Origin: Mycobacterium parascrofulaceum ATCC BAA-614
Lineage (GTDB): Bacteria; Actinomycetota; Actinomycetes; Mycobacteriales; Mycobacteriaceae
Direction: 5' to 3'
DNA length: 64,000 nucleotides
Assembly (NCBI RefSeq): GCF_000164135.1
Contig: NZ_GG770553.1
Location: 456,890 to 520,889 of the forward strand
Made by a program: the position numbers and the translations under genes. The stretch's first letter is position 1. Every line of letters begins with the position of its first letter. Of this stretch, positions 32,729 through 43,496 are shown one piece after another. Below the pieces are notes generated by a model. The model was not told the origin of the DNA, made no database searches, and saw only the letters and a program-made list of their open reading frames with translations.

Positions 32729-35700
32729 GTGCCCCACGACGGTAATCAGCGATCGCAGCGGATCCCACGGTTGGTGGCCGCCATCGCCGGTCTCGTGGGA
32801 CTGCTGTTGTGCGCACTCGTCCCGCTGCTCCCGGTCAAGCAGACCACCGCGACGGTGCTGTGGCCGCAGGGCACCGTGGACGGGCACGTCGCCCAGATCA
32901 CCGCGCCCCTGGTGTCCGGCGCGCCGCGGGCCCTGGACATCTCCATCCCGTGTGCGGCGATCGCTACCCTGCCCGCCGGCGGCGGCCTGGTCGTCTCGAC
33001 CCTGCCCACCGGCGGGATCGACGCCGGCAAGAACGGGTTGTTCGTGCGCGCCGACAAGGACCTGGTGGTCGCCGCGTTCCGCGACACCGTGGCCGCGGTG
33101 GCGCCGCGCCCGGCGGTCGCGGCCGGGGCCTGCAGCGTGCTGCACGTCTGGGCCGACGCGGGCGCGTCGGGCGCGGAGTTCGTCGGCATCCCCAACGCCG
33201 CCGGAACCCTGCCCTCGGAGAAGAAGCCGCAGGTCGGCGGGATCTTCACCGACCTGAAGGTGCCGGCCCAGCCCGGCCTGTCGGCCCGCATCGACATCGA
33301 CACCCGGTTCATCACGGCCCCCACCGCCCTCAAGCAGCTGGCGATGGGTGTGGGCGCGCTGGCCGTCCTGACGGCCGTGATCGCGCTGGCCGCGCTCGAC
33401 CGTCGCAGTCGCGGCGGCGGCGTGCCAATCAATTGGCGGTCCCCGATCGCTCCCCCGCAAGCGGGCGGTGCCCCCAGGCTCTCGCGGTATCGCCCCCGCG
33501 CGAGGTGGAGTTCGTGGCGCCGCGTCGGGCTCGCCACCTGGATCGCCGACGCCGGGGTGATCGCCACGCTGCTGCTGTGGCACGTCATCGGCGCCACCTC
33601 ATCCGACGACGGCTACAACCTGACCATCGCCCGCGTCGCCCCGAAGGCCGGCTACATCGCCAACTACTACCGCTACTTCGGGACGACCGACGCGCCGTTC
33701 GACTGGTATCTGGGGTTGCTGTCCAGGCTCGCGTCGGTGAGCACCGCCGGCGTCTGGATGCGGTTGCCCGCCATACTGGCCGGCATCGCGTGCTGGCTGG
33801 TGATCAGCCATTGGGTGCTGCGCAGGCTGGGTCCGGGCCGCGGCGGCCTGGCGGCCAACCGGGTGGCCGTGTTCACCGCGGGCGCGGTGTTCGTGGCCGC
33901 CTGGCTGCCGTTCAACAACGGGCTGCGCCCCGAGCCGCTGATCGCCCTCGGGGTGCTGGTCACCTGGATACTGGTGGAGCGCGCGATCGCGCTGCAACGC
34001 CTCGCCCCGGCCGCGGTCGCGATCTTCGTCGCGATGCTCACCGCGACGCTGGCGCCGCAGGGCCTGATCGCCGTCGCCGCGCTGCTGACCGGGTCGCGGG
34101 CCATCGCGCGCACGGTCCGGCGGCGCCGGGCGACCGACGGACTGCTGGCGCCGCTGGCGGTGCTGGCGGCGTCGCTGTCCCTGATCACCGTCGTGGTGTT
34201 CCGCAGCCAGACGCTGGCCACCGTCGCCGAGTCGGCGCGCATCAAGTACAAGGTCGGGCCGACGATCGCGTGGTACCAGGACTGGCTCCGCTACTACTTC
34301 CTCACGGTCGAGTCCAACCCCGACGGGTCCATGTCGAGGCGATTCGCGGTGCTGGTGCTGCTGCTGTGCCTGTTCGGGATGCTGGTCACCCTGCTGCGCC
34401 GCGGCCGGATCCCGGGCGTGGCCAGCGGGCCGGCCTGGCGGTTGATCGGCACCACCGCCTTCGGCCTGTTGCTGCTGACGTTCACCCCGACGAAGTGGGC
34501 GGTCCAGTTCGGCGCCTTCGCCGGACTGGCCGGAGCGCTGGGGGCCGTCACCGCGTTCGCCCTGGCGCGGATCGGCCTGCACAACCGCCGCAACCTGACG
34601 CTGTACGTGACCGCGCTGCTGTTCGTGCTGGCGGTGGCGACCTCCGGCGTCAACGGCTGGTTCTACGTCGGCAACTACGGCGTGCCGTGGTACGACATCC
34701 AGCCGGTCATCGCCAGCCACCCGGTGACGTCGATGTTCTTGACGCTGTCCATCCTCACCGGGCTGCTGGCCGCGTGGCAGCACTTCCGGATGGACTACGC
34801 CGGGCACACCGAGGTCGAGGACAACCGGCGCAACCGGGTGCTCGCGTCGACGCCCCTGCTGGTGGTCGCGACCATCATGGTCATCGGCGAAGTCGGCTCG
34901 CTGGCCAAGGGCGCGGTCTTCCGCTACCCGCTCTACACCACCGGCAAGGCCAACCTGGCGGCGATCACGTCGGGACTCTCGCCCGCCAGTTGTGCGATGG
35001 CCGACGACGTGCTGACCGAACCCGACCCCAATGCGGGCATGTTGCAGCCGGCGCCCGGTCAGACGTTCGGCCCCGACGGACCGCTCGGAGGTAGCAACCC
35101 CGTTGGCTTCAAACCCGACGGCGTGGGGACCGACCTCCGGTCCTACCCGGTGGTGACCAAGCCGGGCGTGGTGAATTCCGACGCGTCGCCCAACAAGCCC
35201 AACGCCGCCATGAGCGACTCCGCGGGGACGGCCGGCGGGAAAGGCCCGGCCGGCGTCAACGGCTCGCACGCGGCGCTGCCGTTCGGCCTCGACCCGGCCC
35301 GGACCCCGGTGATGGGGAGCTACGGCGAGAACTCGCTCGCCGCCACGGCCACCTCGGCCTGGTACCAGCTGCCGCCCCGCACGCCGGACCGGCCGATCGT
35401 CGTGGTGTCGGCCACCGGCGCGATCTGGTCGTACAAGGAGGATGGCACCTTCACCTATGGGCAGTCGCTGAAATTGCAGTGGGGCCACCGCGACTTCGAC
35501 CGCCCGGACGGCACCACCCAGCCGCTAGCGGAGGTGCAGCCGATCGACATCGGCCCCGAGCCGGCGTGGCGCAACCTGCGGTTCCCGCTCACCTGGGCGC
35601 CGCCCGAGGCCAACGTGGCGCGAATCGTCGCCTACGACCCGAACCTGAGTTCGGATCAGTGGTTCGCGTTCACGCCGCCGCGGGTGCCGGTGCTGCAGAG

Positions 35701-36088
35701 CCTGCAGCAGCTGATGGGGTCGCGCACACCGGTGCTGATGGACATCGCGACCGCCGCGAACTTCCCCTGCCAGCACCCGTTCTCCGAGCACCTCGGCGTG
35801 GCCGAACTCCCGCAGTACCGCATCCTGCCGGATCACAAGCAGACGGCGTCGTCGTCGAACGGGTGGCAGTCCAGCGAGGCCGGCGGGCCGTTCCTCTTCC
35901 TGCAGACCATGCTGCGCACCTCGACGATCTCGACGTACCTGCGCGGCGACTGGTACCGCGACTGGGGATCCGTGGAGCAGTACTTCCGGTTGGTGCCGGC
36001 CGATCAGGCGCCGGAGGCCGTTATCGAACAGGGTGTGATGACAGTGCACGGCTGGAGCCGGCAGGGACCGATTCGGGCACTCCCATGA
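32729..36088 (+). CDS. embA: Arabinosyltransferase EmbA, with a repeat-derived insertion
   Basis: The 1119-residue GT-C enzyme works with EmbB on the non-reducing end branching of arabinogalactan. It has an N-terminal helix ([22 protein letters not shown]) and a periplasmic domain (to about 215). The acidic pair is D293-D294 in [15 protein letters not shown]. More helices and a C-terminal carbohydrate-binding domain follow. The recalled M. tuberculosis length is 1094, and the extra 25 or so residues fall in the cytoplasmic linker after the first helices (about residues 233-260). They are encoded by a GC-rich hairpin element at 33448-33477. The start is GTG at 32729. It overlaps embB by 4 bp. 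Confidence 0.96.
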   Translation: MPHDGNQRSQRIPRLVAAIAGLVGLLLCALVPLLPVKQTTATVLWPQGTVDGHVAQITAPLVSGAPRALDISIPCAAIATLPAGGGLVVSTLPTGGIDAGKNGLFVRADKDLVVAAFRDTVAAVAPRPAVAAGACSVLHVWADAGASGAEFVGIPNAAGTLPSEKKPQVGGIFTDLKVPAQPGLSARIDIDTRFITAPTALKQLAMGVGALAVLTAVIALAALDRRSRGGGVPINWRSPIAPPQAGGAPRLSRYRPRARWSSWRRVGLATWIADAGVIATLLLWHVIGATSSDDGYNLTIARVAPKAGYIANYYRYFGTTDAPFDWYLGLLSRLASVSTAGVWMRLPAILAGIACWLVISHWVLRRLGPGRGGLAANRVAVFTAGAVFVAAWLPFNNGLRPEPLIALGVLVTWILVERAIALQRLAPAAVAIFVAMLTATLAPQGLIAVAALLTGSRAIARTVRRRRATDGLLAPLAVLAASLSLITVVVFRSQTLATVAESARIKYKVGPTIAWYQDWLRYYFLTVESNPDGSMSRRFAVLVLLLCLFGMLVTLLRRGRIPGVASGPAWRLIGTTAFGLLLLTFTPTKWAVQFGAFAGLAGALGAVTAFALARIGLHNRRNLTLYVTALLFVLAVATSGVNGWFYVGNYGVPWYDIQPVIASHPVTSMFLTLSILTGLLAAWQHFRMDYAGHTEVEDNRRNRVLASTPLLVVATIMVIGEVGSLAKGAVFRYPLYTTGKANLAAITSGLSPASCAMADDVLTEPDPNAGMLQPAPGQTFGPDGPLGGSNPVGFKPDGVGTDLRSYPVVTKPGVVNSDASPNKPNAAMSDSAGTAGGKGPAGVNGSHAALPFGLDPARTPVMGSYGENSLAATATSAWYQLPPRTPDRPIVVVSATGAIWSYKEDGTFTYGQSLKLQWGHRDFDRPDGTTQPLAEVQPIDIGPEPAWRNLRFPLTWAPPEANVARIVAYDPNLSSDQWFAFTPPRVPVLQSLQQLMGSRTPVLMDIATAANFPCQHPFSEHLGVAELPQYRILPDHKQTASSSNGWQSSEAGGPFLFLQTMLRTSTISTYLRGDWYRDWGSVEQYFRLVPADQAPEAVIEQGVMTVHGWSRQGPIRALP
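33448..33477. repeat. GC-rich palindromic element inserted in embA coding sequence
   Basis: The CGCTCCCCCGCAAGCGGGCG arm-loop-arm followed by GTGCCCCCAG resembles a short palindromic repeat that I recall from many intergenic sites of MAC and other mycobacteria. Here it is translated in frame as part of [15 protein letters not shown]. Confidence 0.55.
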
Positions 36089-39000
36089 GCGTCGCGACCG
36101 TGAACCACCGCGAGGACAAGGCGGCCGCCCGGCACGACGTGCGCGTGACGCGCTGGGTCGCGACGATCGCCGGGCTGGTCGGTTTCGTCCTGTCGATCGC
36201 GACGCCGCTGCTGCCCGTCGTCCAAACCACCGCGACGCTCAACTGGCCGCAGAACGGCCAACTCAACAGCGTTACCGCACCGCTGATTTCGCTGACCCCG
36301 GTCGACGTGACGGTCACCGTGCCGTGCTCGCTGGTGCGCGCCCTGCCGCCCGAGGGCGGGGTGGTCCTGAGCACCGCCCCCAAGAAGGGCAAGGACGCCG
36401 CGCTCAACGCTTTGTTCGTGGTGGTCAACGGCAAGCGCGTCGACGTCACCGACCGCAACGTGGTGATCGCCAGCGCGGCGCGCGATCAGGTGGCAGGAGC
36501 CGCAGGTGCCCCCGGATGTTCAAGGATCGAGATCACCTCGACGAAGGCCGGCGCGTTCGCCACGTTTGTCGGGCTGAAGGATTCGGCGGGCCGACCGATC
36601 GGCGGCGGCTTCCCCGACCCGAACCTGCGCCCGCAGATCGTCGGGGTGTTCACCGATCTCACCGGCCCGGCGCCGCCCGGGCTGCAATTCTCGGCGACCA
36701 TCGACACCCGGTTCTCCACCACCCCGACGACGCTGAAGCTGGCCGCGATGGTGCTGGCCATCGTGTCCACCATCGTCGCGCTGGTCGCGCTGTGGCGCCT
36801 CGACCAGCTCGACGGCCACCGCATGCGGCGGCTCATCCCCGCCAACTGGCGCACCTTCACCCTGGCCGACGTCACGGTGATCTTCGGCTTCGTGCTCTGG
36901 CACGTGATCGGGGCGAACTCCTCCGACGACGGCTACATCCTGGGCATGGCCCGCGTCGCCGACCACGCCGGCTACATGTCGAACTACTTCCGCTGGTTCG
37001 GCAGCCCGGAGGACCCCTTCGGCTGGTATTACAACCTGCTGGCGCTGATGACCCATGTCAGCGACGCCAGCCTGTGGATGCGGTTGCCGGACCTGATCGC
37101 GGGAATCGTCTGCTGGCTGCTTCTTTCGCGCGAGGTGCTGCCCCGGCTGGGACCCGCGGTCGCGGCCAGCAAGCCGGCGAACTGGGCGGCGGGCATGGTG
37201 CTGCTCACCGCCTGGATGCCGTTCGACAACGGCCTGCGCCCCGAGCCGATCATCGCCGTCGGCTCGCTGATCACCTACGTGCTGATCGAGCGCTCGATGC
37301 GCTACAGCCGGCTGACGCCCGCGGCGCTGGCGGTCATCACCGCGGCTTTCACCCTGGGCGTCCAGCCCACCGGGTTGATCGCGGTGGCCGCGCTGGTCGC
37401 CGGTGGCCGCCCCATCCTGCGAATCCTCGTCCGCCGGCACCGGCTGGTCGGCACCTGGCCGTTGGTGGCGCCCATGCTCGCCGCCGGCACGGTCATCCTG
37501 ACCGTGGTGTTCGCCGATCAGACGCTGTCAACGGTCTTGGAGGCCACCAGGATCCGGACCGAGATCGGGCCCAGCCAGGCCTGGTACACCGAGAACCTGC
37601 GCTACTACTACCTGATCCTGCCCACCGTCGACGGCTCGCTCTCGCGCCGCTTCGGCTTTTTGGTCACCGCCCTGTGCCTCTTCACGGCGTTGTTCATCAT
37701 GTTGCGGCGCAAGCGAATTCCCGGCGTGGCGCGTGGGCCCGCCTGGCGGCTGATGGGCGTCATCTTCGGCACCATGTTCTTTTTGATGTTCACCCCCACC
37801 AAGTGGGTGCACCACTTCGGGCTGTTCGCGGCGGTGGGCGCCGCGATGGCGGCGCTGACCACCGTGCTGGTGTCGCCGAAGGTGCTGCGCTGGTCGCGGA
37901 ACCGGATGGCGTTCCTGGCGGCGCTGATGTTCATCCTTGCGCTGTGCTTCGCCACCACCAACGGCTGGTGGTATGTCTCCAGCTACGGCGTGCCGTTCAA
38001 CAGCAGCATGCCGAAGATCGACGGAATCTCGATCAGCACAATCTTTTTCGCGCTGTTCGCGATCACGGCGGTCTACGCGGCCTGGCTGCACTTCGTCGAT
38101 CCCGGTCGCGGCGAGGGCCGGCTGGCGCGGGCGCTGACGGCGGCGCCGATCCCGCTGGCCGCCGGGTTCATGGCGCTGGTGTTCATCGCGTCGATGACGG
38201 CCGGCATCGTTCGCCAGTACCCCACCTACTCCAACGCCTGGGACAACCTGCGCGAGTTCAGCGGCGGCTGCGGCCTGGCCGACGACATTCTCGTCGAGCC
38301 GGACAGCAACGCCGGCTTCATGCCCGCGCTGCCCGACAGCTTCGGGCCGTTGGGGCCGCTGGGCGGGGTCAAGCCGACGGGCTTCACCCCCAACGGCGTG
38401 CCGGACCGCACGCTGGCCGAGTCGGTCAAGGAGACGTCGGTGCCGCAGCCCGGCACCGATTACGACTGGGACGCGCCGCTCAAGCTGACGACCCCGGGCA
38501 TCAACGGGTCGACGGTGCCGCTGCCCTACGGCCTCGACCCCGATCAGGTCCCGCTGGCCGGCAGCTACACCACCGGCGCGCAACAGCAGAGCAAGCTGAC
38601 CTCGGCGTGGTACCAGTTGCCGAAGCCCGACGCCGGGCACCCGCTGGTGGTGGTGACCGCCGCGGGCACGATCGCCGGCAACAGCATCCTGCATCACCAC
38701 ACCGGCGGGCAGACCGTGGAACTGGAAATCGGCAGGCCCGGTCCCGGCGGCTCGGTGCTCCCGGCCGGACGGCTGGTGCCCTACGACCTGTACGGCGAGC
38801 AGCCCAAGGTGTGGCGCAACCTGCGCTTCCCCCGCTCCCAGATACCCGCCGACGCCGTCGCGGTGCGGGTGGTCGCCGAGGACCTGTCCCTGACGCCGGA
38901 CGACTGGGTCGCCCTGACCCCGCCCCGCGTGCCGGAACTGCGCTCGCTGCAGGAGTACGTCGGTTCGACACAGCCGGTCCTGATGGACTGGGCGGTCGGG

Positions 39001-39324
39001 CTGGCATTCCCGTGCCAGCAGCCGATGCTGCACGTCAACGGCGTCACCGAGATCCCCAAGTTCCGCATCACGCCCGACTACAACGCCAAGAAGCAGGACA
39101 CCGACACCTGGCAGGACGGCGTCAACGGCGGCCTGCTCGGCATCACCGACCTGCTGCTGCGGGCGCACGTGATGTCGACCTACCTGTCCCACGACTGGGG
39201 TCGCGACTGGGGATCGCTGCGCAAGTTCGACACCATCGCCGACGCCCGTCCCGCGCAGCTCGACCTTGGCACCGCGACCCGCACCGGGTGGTGGTCCCCG
39301 GGCCCGATCCGCATTAAGCCCTAG
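36085..39324 (+). CDS. embB: Arabinosyltransferase EmbB (main ethambutol target)
   Basis: The 1079-residue GT-C enzyme forms branched arabinan with EmbA. Layout is as in EmbA: first helix [22 protein letters not shown], catalytic pair D281-D282 in [15 protein letters not shown], many helices, and a C-terminal sugar-binding domain. Numbering runs 18 below M. tuberculosis: M288 equals M306 and is unchanged, Q in [16 protein letters not shown] equals Q497 and is unchanged, while P388 (codon 37246-37248, [10 protein letters not shown]) lies at position 406, which I recall as glycine in M. tuberculosis. Substitutions there are associated with ethambutol resistance. The ATG at 36085 overlaps the embA stop. 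An open frame starting at 35479 lies inside embA and is not used. Confidence 0.97.
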   Translation: MSVATVNHREDKAAARHDVRVTRWVATIAGLVGFVLSIATPLLPVVQTTATLNWPQNGQLNSVTAPLISLTPVDVTVTVPCSLVRALPPEGGVVLSTAPKKGKDAALNALFVVVNGKRVDVTDRNVVIASAARDQVAGAAGAPGCSRIEITSTKAGAFATFVGLKDSAGRPIGGGFPDPNLRPQIVGVFTDLTGPAPPGLQFSATIDTRFSTTPTTLKLAAMVLAIVSTIVALVALWRLDQLDGHRMRRLIPANWRTFTLADVTVIFGFVLWHVIGANSSDDGYILGMARVADHAGYMSNYFRWFGSPEDPFGWYYNLLALMTHVSDASLWMRLPDLIAGIVCWLLLSREVLPRLGPAVAASKPANWAAGMVLLTAWMPFDNGLRPEPIIAVGSLITYVLIERSMRYSRLTPAALAVITAAFTLGVQPTGLIAVAALVAGGRPILRILVRRHRLVGTWPLVAPMLAAGTVILTVVFADQTLSTVLEATRIRTEIGPSQAWYTENLRYYYLILPTVDGSLSRRFGFLVTALCLFTALFIMLRRKRIPGVARGPAWRLMGVIFGTMFFLMFTPTKWVHHFGLFAAVGAAMAALTTVLVSPKVLRWSRNRMAFLAALMFILALCFATTNGWWYVSSYGVPFNSSMPKIDGISISTIFFALFAITAVYAAWLHFVDPGRGEGRLARALTAAPIPLAAGFMALVFIASMTAGIVRQYPTYSNAWDNLREFSGGCGLADDILVEPDSNAGFMPALPDSFGPLGPLGGVKPTGFTPNGVPDRTLAESVKETSVPQPGTDYDWDAPLKLTTPGINGSTVPLPYGLDPDQVPLAGSYTTGAQQQSKLTSAWYQLPKPDAGHPLVVVTAAGTIAGNSILHHHTGGQTVELEIGRPGPGGSVLPAGRLVPYDLYGEQPKVWRNLRFPRSQIPADAVAVRVVAEDLSLTPDDWVALTPPRVPELRSLQEYVGSTQPVLMDWAVGLAFPCQQPMLHVNGVTEIPKFRITPDYNAKKQDTDTWQDGVNGGLLGITDLLLRAHVMSTYLSHDWGRDWGSLRKFDTIADARPAQLDLGTATRTGWWSPGPIRIKP

Positions 39325-39444
39325 CCATTTATCACGGATTTCCACCGCAATTCGTCAGCAGCCAAATAACCGCTCAAATTGACGAATGAGTAATTGTCGA
39401 AAATAGGTTTAATGGGGCCGCGATCGGGTTAATCCGTAAACCGC

Positions 39445-39460
39445 TGTGATCCAGTTCACA
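39445..39460. promoter_or_regulatory. CRP-like binding site
   Basis: TGTGA-TCCAGT-TCACA matches the cAMP-receptor-protein consensus TGTGAnnnnnnTCACA perfectly. It ends 19 bp before the ATG of the amber-interrupted secreted-protein gene. A site so close to the start would fit repression, or activation of a more upstream promoter in the AT-rich 39325-39440 stretch. Confidence 0.6.
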
Positions 39461-39479
39461 CGGGGGAACGGGTGGGCCG

Positions 39480-39986
39480 ATGTACACGCTTACACGCTTG
39501 GGAACATCTGCGGCCGTGGCCACTTCGATGACCGCCGGGGCCATCACATTGGGGGGCGCCACGGCCGGCGCCGAGAGCGGCACCACGGTCGTCCTGGACA
39601 ACTATCTGCGGCGCTGCGACTTCAGCCGCGTCAGCGTCGCCCCCCAGGTCCCGAGCCCGATGCTGGGCACGGGTTAGGCGACGATCCACACCACCGGGTC
39701 GAAAGCGATCGCGGAGGTCCACCTCTACGACGAGCCCGAGCCGGGCACCCACTTCGACGTCGGGCTCATCCAGATGCCCCGGAGCTCGTCGAGCCCCTGC
39801 GGACCGGGCGATCCGGGCACCGCGTTCTCGGGCATGCAGACCGACGCCGCCGGCAACGGAACGGCGACCGTGCAGGACACCATTCGGCCCGGCACGACCG
39901 GCGTGTGGGTAATTGTCGAGCGGCGCAACGCGAACTCGCAGAATCCGGCCGAGTTTTACACCTCCGAGTTCGTGGCGCCGGTATAA
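39480..39986 (+). pseudogene. Secreted protein gene interrupted by an in-frame amber codon
   Basis: One frame runs from ATG 39480 to TAA 39984-39986 with a single TAG at 39675-39677. The first part is 65 residues with a signal peptide (TSAAVATSMTAGAITLGGATAGAES, cleavage after AGA) and a cysteine at residue 47. The second part continues in the same frame for about 102 residues (ATIHTTGSKAIAEVHLYDEPEPGTHFDVGLIQ... to NPAEFYTSEFVAPV) and has one more cysteine. Together they would make a secreted protein of about 168 residues with one disulphide. Codon use is normal on both sides, so the stop is recent, perhaps from CAG. It could also be a sequencing error or be read through. I do not recognise the family. 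Confidence 0.75.
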
Positions 39987-40093
39987 CCGCGGCGTCGCCG
40001 AGGCAGTGCCATAAGTCCCTATCTCGACGCCCCGGTCAAGTGCTCCCCTAAAGGGGATCGCCGGATGACCGGCGTCGCATGAAAGGCACGGCA

Positions 40094-40561
40094 ATGGACG
40101 CTTCCCCACAGTCGCAGGGTGCGACACGCTTTTTCTCCCGCGTGCTCGGTCCCTTCCTGGTCATAGTCGACGTGACGGCGGTCGTGCGCGCCTCCGACAT
40201 GCAGTCGCTGCTGTCCCAATTCGAGGCCAATTCGATGTGGACCTTCGTCACCGGCGCGTTCGTCTTGCTGCTCGGCCTGACGATTGTGGCCGCGCACCAA
40301 AGTTGGCGCGGTGCCGCGGCGATCATCGTTTCCCTGATCGGCTGGCTGATCGTGCTGCGCGGGCTGCTGCTGGTGGCCTTCCCCAAGTTCTTCGCCTCAC
40401 TGGCCAACGACATGATCGGCGCGCAGGCGTGGTGGATCACGCTATGCGTCGTCTTCGCCCTCGTCGGCCTGTACCTGACCTACGTCGGCTGGGCGCCCGC
40501 ACCGAATCGGCCGACGTCGCAAGCGGCGGCCGGCCAGCCGGATCTGCCGCGAGCCGCGTGA
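40094..40561 (+). CDS. Small four-helix membrane protein, function unknown
   Basis: The 155-residue protein has four hydrophobic segments: LGPFLVIVDVTAVV, MWTFVTGAFVLLLGLTIVAAH, AAIIVSLIGWLIVLRGLLLVAFP and WITLCVVFALVGLYLTYVGW. The N-terminus is short and cytoplasmic, and the tail is flexible and proline/alanine-rich. The ATG at 40094 has AAAGG about 7 nt upstream, and an earlier in-frame ATG (40079) lacks one. I do not recognise a named family. The stop overlaps the FHA gene start by 4 bp (GTGA), so the two are made together. Confidence 0.7.
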   Translation: MDASPQSQGATRFFSRVLGPFLVIVDVTAVVRASDMQSLLSQFEANSMWTFVTGAFVLLLGLTIVAAHQSWRGAAAIIVSLIGWLIVLRGLLLVAFPKFFASLANDMIGAQAWWITLCVVFALVGLYLTYVGWAPAPNRPTSQAAAGQPDLPRAA

Positions 40562-41001
40562 GCGACACGGGGTCGACGCCGCAGGAGCCGGCTCCGCGCG
40601 AGGGCGTCCAGGAGCGGACGGGCGACATGGGCACCGCGGTAACCGCCGAGTTCGACGCGCCGGCGACCGCGGGCCTGGGGATCGAAGACAGGCCGGCGCT
40701 CAGCCCGGGCTCCGCGGTGCTCGTCGTCACGCGGGGGCCCAACACCGGCTCCCGGTTCGCGCTGACCCAGCCCGTCATGTCGGCGGGCCGGCATCCGGAC
40801 AGCGACATCTACCTCGACGACATCACCGTCAGCCGCCGGCACGCCGAATTCCTCAGCGAGGGTGGCCAATTCCGCCTCGTCGACGTGGGCAGCATGAACC
40901 GCACCTATCTGAACCGGGAGCCGGTCGACGCGGCGGTGCTGGCCGACGGCGACGAGATTCAGATCGGCCGGGTCCGTCTGGTTTTCCTCACGGGCGCGTA
41001 G
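40558..41001 (+). CDS. FHA-domain protein (GarA-like)
   Basis: The 147-residue protein has a disordered N-terminal part (about 1-50) and a C-terminal FHA domain (about 51-147). The FHA marks are SAGRHPDSDIYLDDITVSRRHAEFLSEGGQFRLVDVGSMNRTYLNREPV, with the conserved R/S/H for phosphothreonine binding. GarA-type proteins bind phosphorylated partners and regulate metabolism under PknB/PknG control. The N-terminus here lacks the ETTS motif of GarA, so the controlling kinase is unclear. It forms an operon with the upstream membrane protein, and fadE35 begins 10 bp after its stop. Confidence 0.85.
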   Translation: MSDTGSTPQEPAPREGVQERTGDMGTAVTAEFDAPATAGLGIEDRPALSPGSAVLVVTRGPNTGSRFALTQPVMSAGRHPDSDIYLDDITVSRRHAEFLSEGGQFRLVDVGSMNRTYLNREPVDAAVLADGDEIQIGRVRLVFLTGA

Positions 41002-41011
41002 CGTCTCACCC

Positions 41012-42784
41012 ATGAGCGACTACGCCGTAGAGGCGGTGGACAGGCTGCCCTTTTCCACCGACGAGAAGTCGCAGCGCTACCGAACCGAGAACTACAGCGG
41101 GGCGGTGGGTCTGAACTGGTATCTCACCGACCCGACGCTGCGGTTCACCATGGCGTACTACCTGCAGCCCGAGGAATTGGCGGTCGTGGAACCGCATCTG
41201 GTGCGGATCGGCGAGTTGATGGGCGGCCCGGTCGCGAGGTGGGCGGAGGAGACCGACCACAACCCGCCGCGGCTGGAGCGCTACGACCGCTGGGGGCACG
41301 ACATCAGCCAGGTCGTCATGCCGGCCTCCTTCACGCAGTCCAAACGCGCGGTCCTGGGTGCCCAGCAGGCCCTGCGCGACGACGCGCGCGCCGCCAAGAT
41401 CAGCTCGGGCCTGAGCCTGTTCGCGTCCAACTATCTGCTCAACCAGGCCGACATCGGGATGGGCTGCGCGCTGGGCACCGGCGGCGGCATGGTCCAGTCG
41501 TTGGTGGCCGCGTACGCGCCGGCCGACGTGCGCGAGCACGTGCTGGCCAAGTTCGCCTCCGGCGAGTGGGCGGGCGAGACGGCGCAACTGCTGACCGAAC
41601 GCACCGGCGGCTCGGACCTGGGTGCGCTGGAGACCACGGCGACCCGCGCCGGCGACTCCTGGATTCTCAACGGGTTCAAGTGGTTTGCGTCCAACTGCGC
41701 CGGTGAGGCGTTCGTCGTGCTGGCCAAGCCGGAGGGTGCGCCCGACTCGACGCGGGGCGTCGCCAACTTCTTGGTGCTGCGCACCCGCCGCGACGGGTCG
41801 CGCAACGGGGTGCGGGTGCGCCGGCTCAAAGACAAGCTCGGCACCCGTTCGGTGGCTTCCGGCGAGGTGGAATTCGTTGACGCGGAAGCGTTTCTGCTGT
41901 CCGGGGAACCCACCGGCGACACGGGCCCGTCCGACGGCAAGGGGCTGGGCCGCATGATGGAGCTGACCAACGCCGCACGCCTGGGCATCGCCCTGTTCGG
42001 CCTGGGCAACGCGCGCCGCGCGCTGGTCGAGTCGCTGTGCTACGCCCGGCGCCGGCATGCGTTCGGCGGGGCGCTCATCGACAAGCCGCTGATACGGCGC
42101 AAGCTCGCCGAGATGATCGTCGACGTGGAATCCGCGCAGGCAATGGTTTTCGACGGCACCGGCGCCACCAACCATCGCCAGCCGCGCGCCATGCGGCAAC
42201 GGATCGCCGTGCCGGTCACCAAGCTGAAGGCCTGCCGGCTCGGGATCACCGCGGCGTCCGACGCGATCGAAATCCGCGGCGGCATCGGCTATATCGAGAC
42301 GTGGCCGGTGGCCCGGCTGCTGCGCGACGCCCAGGTCAACACAATCTGGGAGGGACCCGACAACATCCTGTGCCTGGATGTGCGGCGCGGGATCGAGCAG
42401 ACCCGCGCCCACGAGCCATTGCTGGCGCGGCTGCGGGACGCGGTGTCGGTGTCCGACGGCGACGAGACGACGCGGCTGGTGGCCGGGCGCGTCGAGGACC
42501 TCGACGCGGCGATCATCGCGTGGTCCAAGCTGGACCGCGACACGGCCGAGGCCCGGCCGTTCCCGCTGGCCCAGTTCATGGGCGACGTGTACGCCGCGGC
42601 GCTGCTCACCGAGCAGGCCGCGTGGGAACGCGCGACCCGCGGCGGGGAGCGCAAGGCGCTGGTCGCCCGGCTCCACGCGCAGCGCTATCTCGCCGACCGC
42701 GGGGCGCTGCGCGGCATCGACGCCGACTCCGACGAGGCGCTGGAGCGGTTCGACGAGCTACTGGACGGGGCGTTCACCGGTTAG
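41012..42784 (+). CDS. fadE35: Acyl-CoA dehydrogenase FadE35 (AidB-like)
   Basis: The 590-residue flavoprotein resembles Rv3797. The N-terminal domain reads TENYSGAVGLNWYLTDPTLRFTMAYYLQPEEL. The FAD/acyl core has ETAQLLTERTGGSDLGALETTA and FKWFASNCAGEAFVVLAKPEG. The C-terminal helical domain has IRGGIGYIETWPVARLLRDAQVNTIWEGPDNILCLDVRRG. The long AidB-type C-terminal extension suggests a specialised role rather than ordinary beta-oxidation. The catalytic glutamate of classical acyl-CoA dehydrogenases falls near the IWEGPDN segment. It closes the plus-strand wall-synthesis block. The short gap after the FHA gene suggests co-transcription. Confidence 0.9.
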   Translation: MSDYAVEAVDRLPFSTDEKSQRYRTENYSGAVGLNWYLTDPTLRFTMAYYLQPEELAVVEPHLVRIGELMGGPVARWAEETDHNPPRLERYDRWGHDISQVVMPASFTQSKRAVLGAQQALRDDARAAKISSGLSLFASNYLLNQADIGMGCALGTGGGMVQSLVAAYAPADVREHVLAKFASGEWAGETAQLLTERTGGSDLGALETTATRAGDSWILNGFKWFASNCAGEAFVVLAKPEGAPDSTRGVANFLVLRTRRDGSRNGVRVRRLKDKLGTRSVASGEVEFVDAEAFLLSGEPTGDTGPSDGKGLGRMMELTNAARLGIALFGLGNARRALVESLCYARRRHAFGGALIDKPLIRRKLAEMIVDVESAQAMVFDGTGATNHRQPRAMRQRIAVPVTKLKACRLGITAASDAIEIRGGIGYIETWPVARLLRDAQVNTIWEGPDNILCLDVRRGIEQTRAHEPLLARLRDAVSVSDGDETTRLVAGRVEDLDAAIIAWSKLDRDTAEARPFPLAQFMGDVYAAALLTEQAAWERATRGGERKALVARLHAQRYLADRGALRGIDADSDEALERFDELLDGAFTG

Positions 42785-42909
42785 CGCGCTGGCTGCCGAG
42801 GGCCCTCACCTGGGATATCGCTGAGAATTTCGTGCGGCGCGCGGACCCCTGGCCCGCGGCGGGGTACGCGGGATGGCAGACGAGCACCTGACGGTCGGGA
42901 GGTTGAGCG

Positions 42910-43479
42910 ATGTCACCCATCACCCGGGGCCCGATGGGCCGATTGACGTCCGGACTACGCCTGGTCTCCCGGAAGCAAAGCCACTTCCGCAGCGGCCGGT
43001 GGCTGCTGTTGGTCGACGCGGTGCTGCTGATCGCTCTGGGCGTCGCCGGGCTGGTCTCCGCCGCAGCCCATCGGCACGCCCCGCCCACCGGGGCCCCGGT
43101 GCTCGGGCTCGCGTTGACCCCCTGGCACAGCACACTGCTGCTCGGCCTCGGGGTGCTGGCCGCGGTCGGAGTCGTCGGCCGGCGCGCGGCGGTCGCCGCG
43201 GCCGCGCTCTGCACGGTGGTCTTCGCGGCCCTGGTGATCATCGGCGCGATCGCCGCGGCACATCATGCGCCGGGCCCGCTCGGCTTCGAGGCGCGCGACA
43301 TCGTGTTGCACGGGGTGCTGGCGGTGACGAGTTTCGCCGTACTGTATTGGCTCCTCCCGGACGTCCTCGAAGGGCCGGATTGGGTCCGGCGCAAGGAGAC
43401 CGGTGCCCAGCAGGGCCTCGCGCCGACCACGCCACCGGCGGGTCAGCCATCCGGCGGGGCCGGAAACCCGGCACGCTGA
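42910..43479 (+). CDS. DUF4383-like integral membrane protein
   Basis: The 189-residue protein has four hydrophobic segments: WLLLVDAVLLIALGVAGLVSAA, STLLLGLGVLAAVGVVG, AVAAAALCTVVFAALVIIGAIAA and IVLHGVLAVTSFAVLYWLLPD. The tail is polar and glutamine/proline-rich. The arrangement resembles DUF4383 proteins, whose function is unknown. GGGAGG lies 7-8 nt before the ATG at 42910. It sits 125 bp after fadE35 and converges on accD4 across a strong hairpin. Confidence 0.65.
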   Translation: MSPITRGPMGRLTSGLRLVSRKQSHFRSGRWLLLVDAVLLIALGVAGLVSAAAHRHAPPTGAPVLGLALTPWHSTLLLGLGVLAAVGVVGRRAAVAAAALCTVVFAALVIIGAIAAAHHAPGPLGFEARDIVLHGVLAVTSFAVLYWLLPDVLEGPDWVRRKETGAQQGLAPTTPPAGQPSGGAGNPAR

Positions 43480-43496
43480 CCGGCTGGACGATATCA

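Noticed and set aside
39774..39986. Independent 70-codon gene starting at an internal ATG
   Set aside because: It is in frame with the upstream signal-peptide part, has no ribosome site, and is better read as the second half of the amber-interrupted gene.
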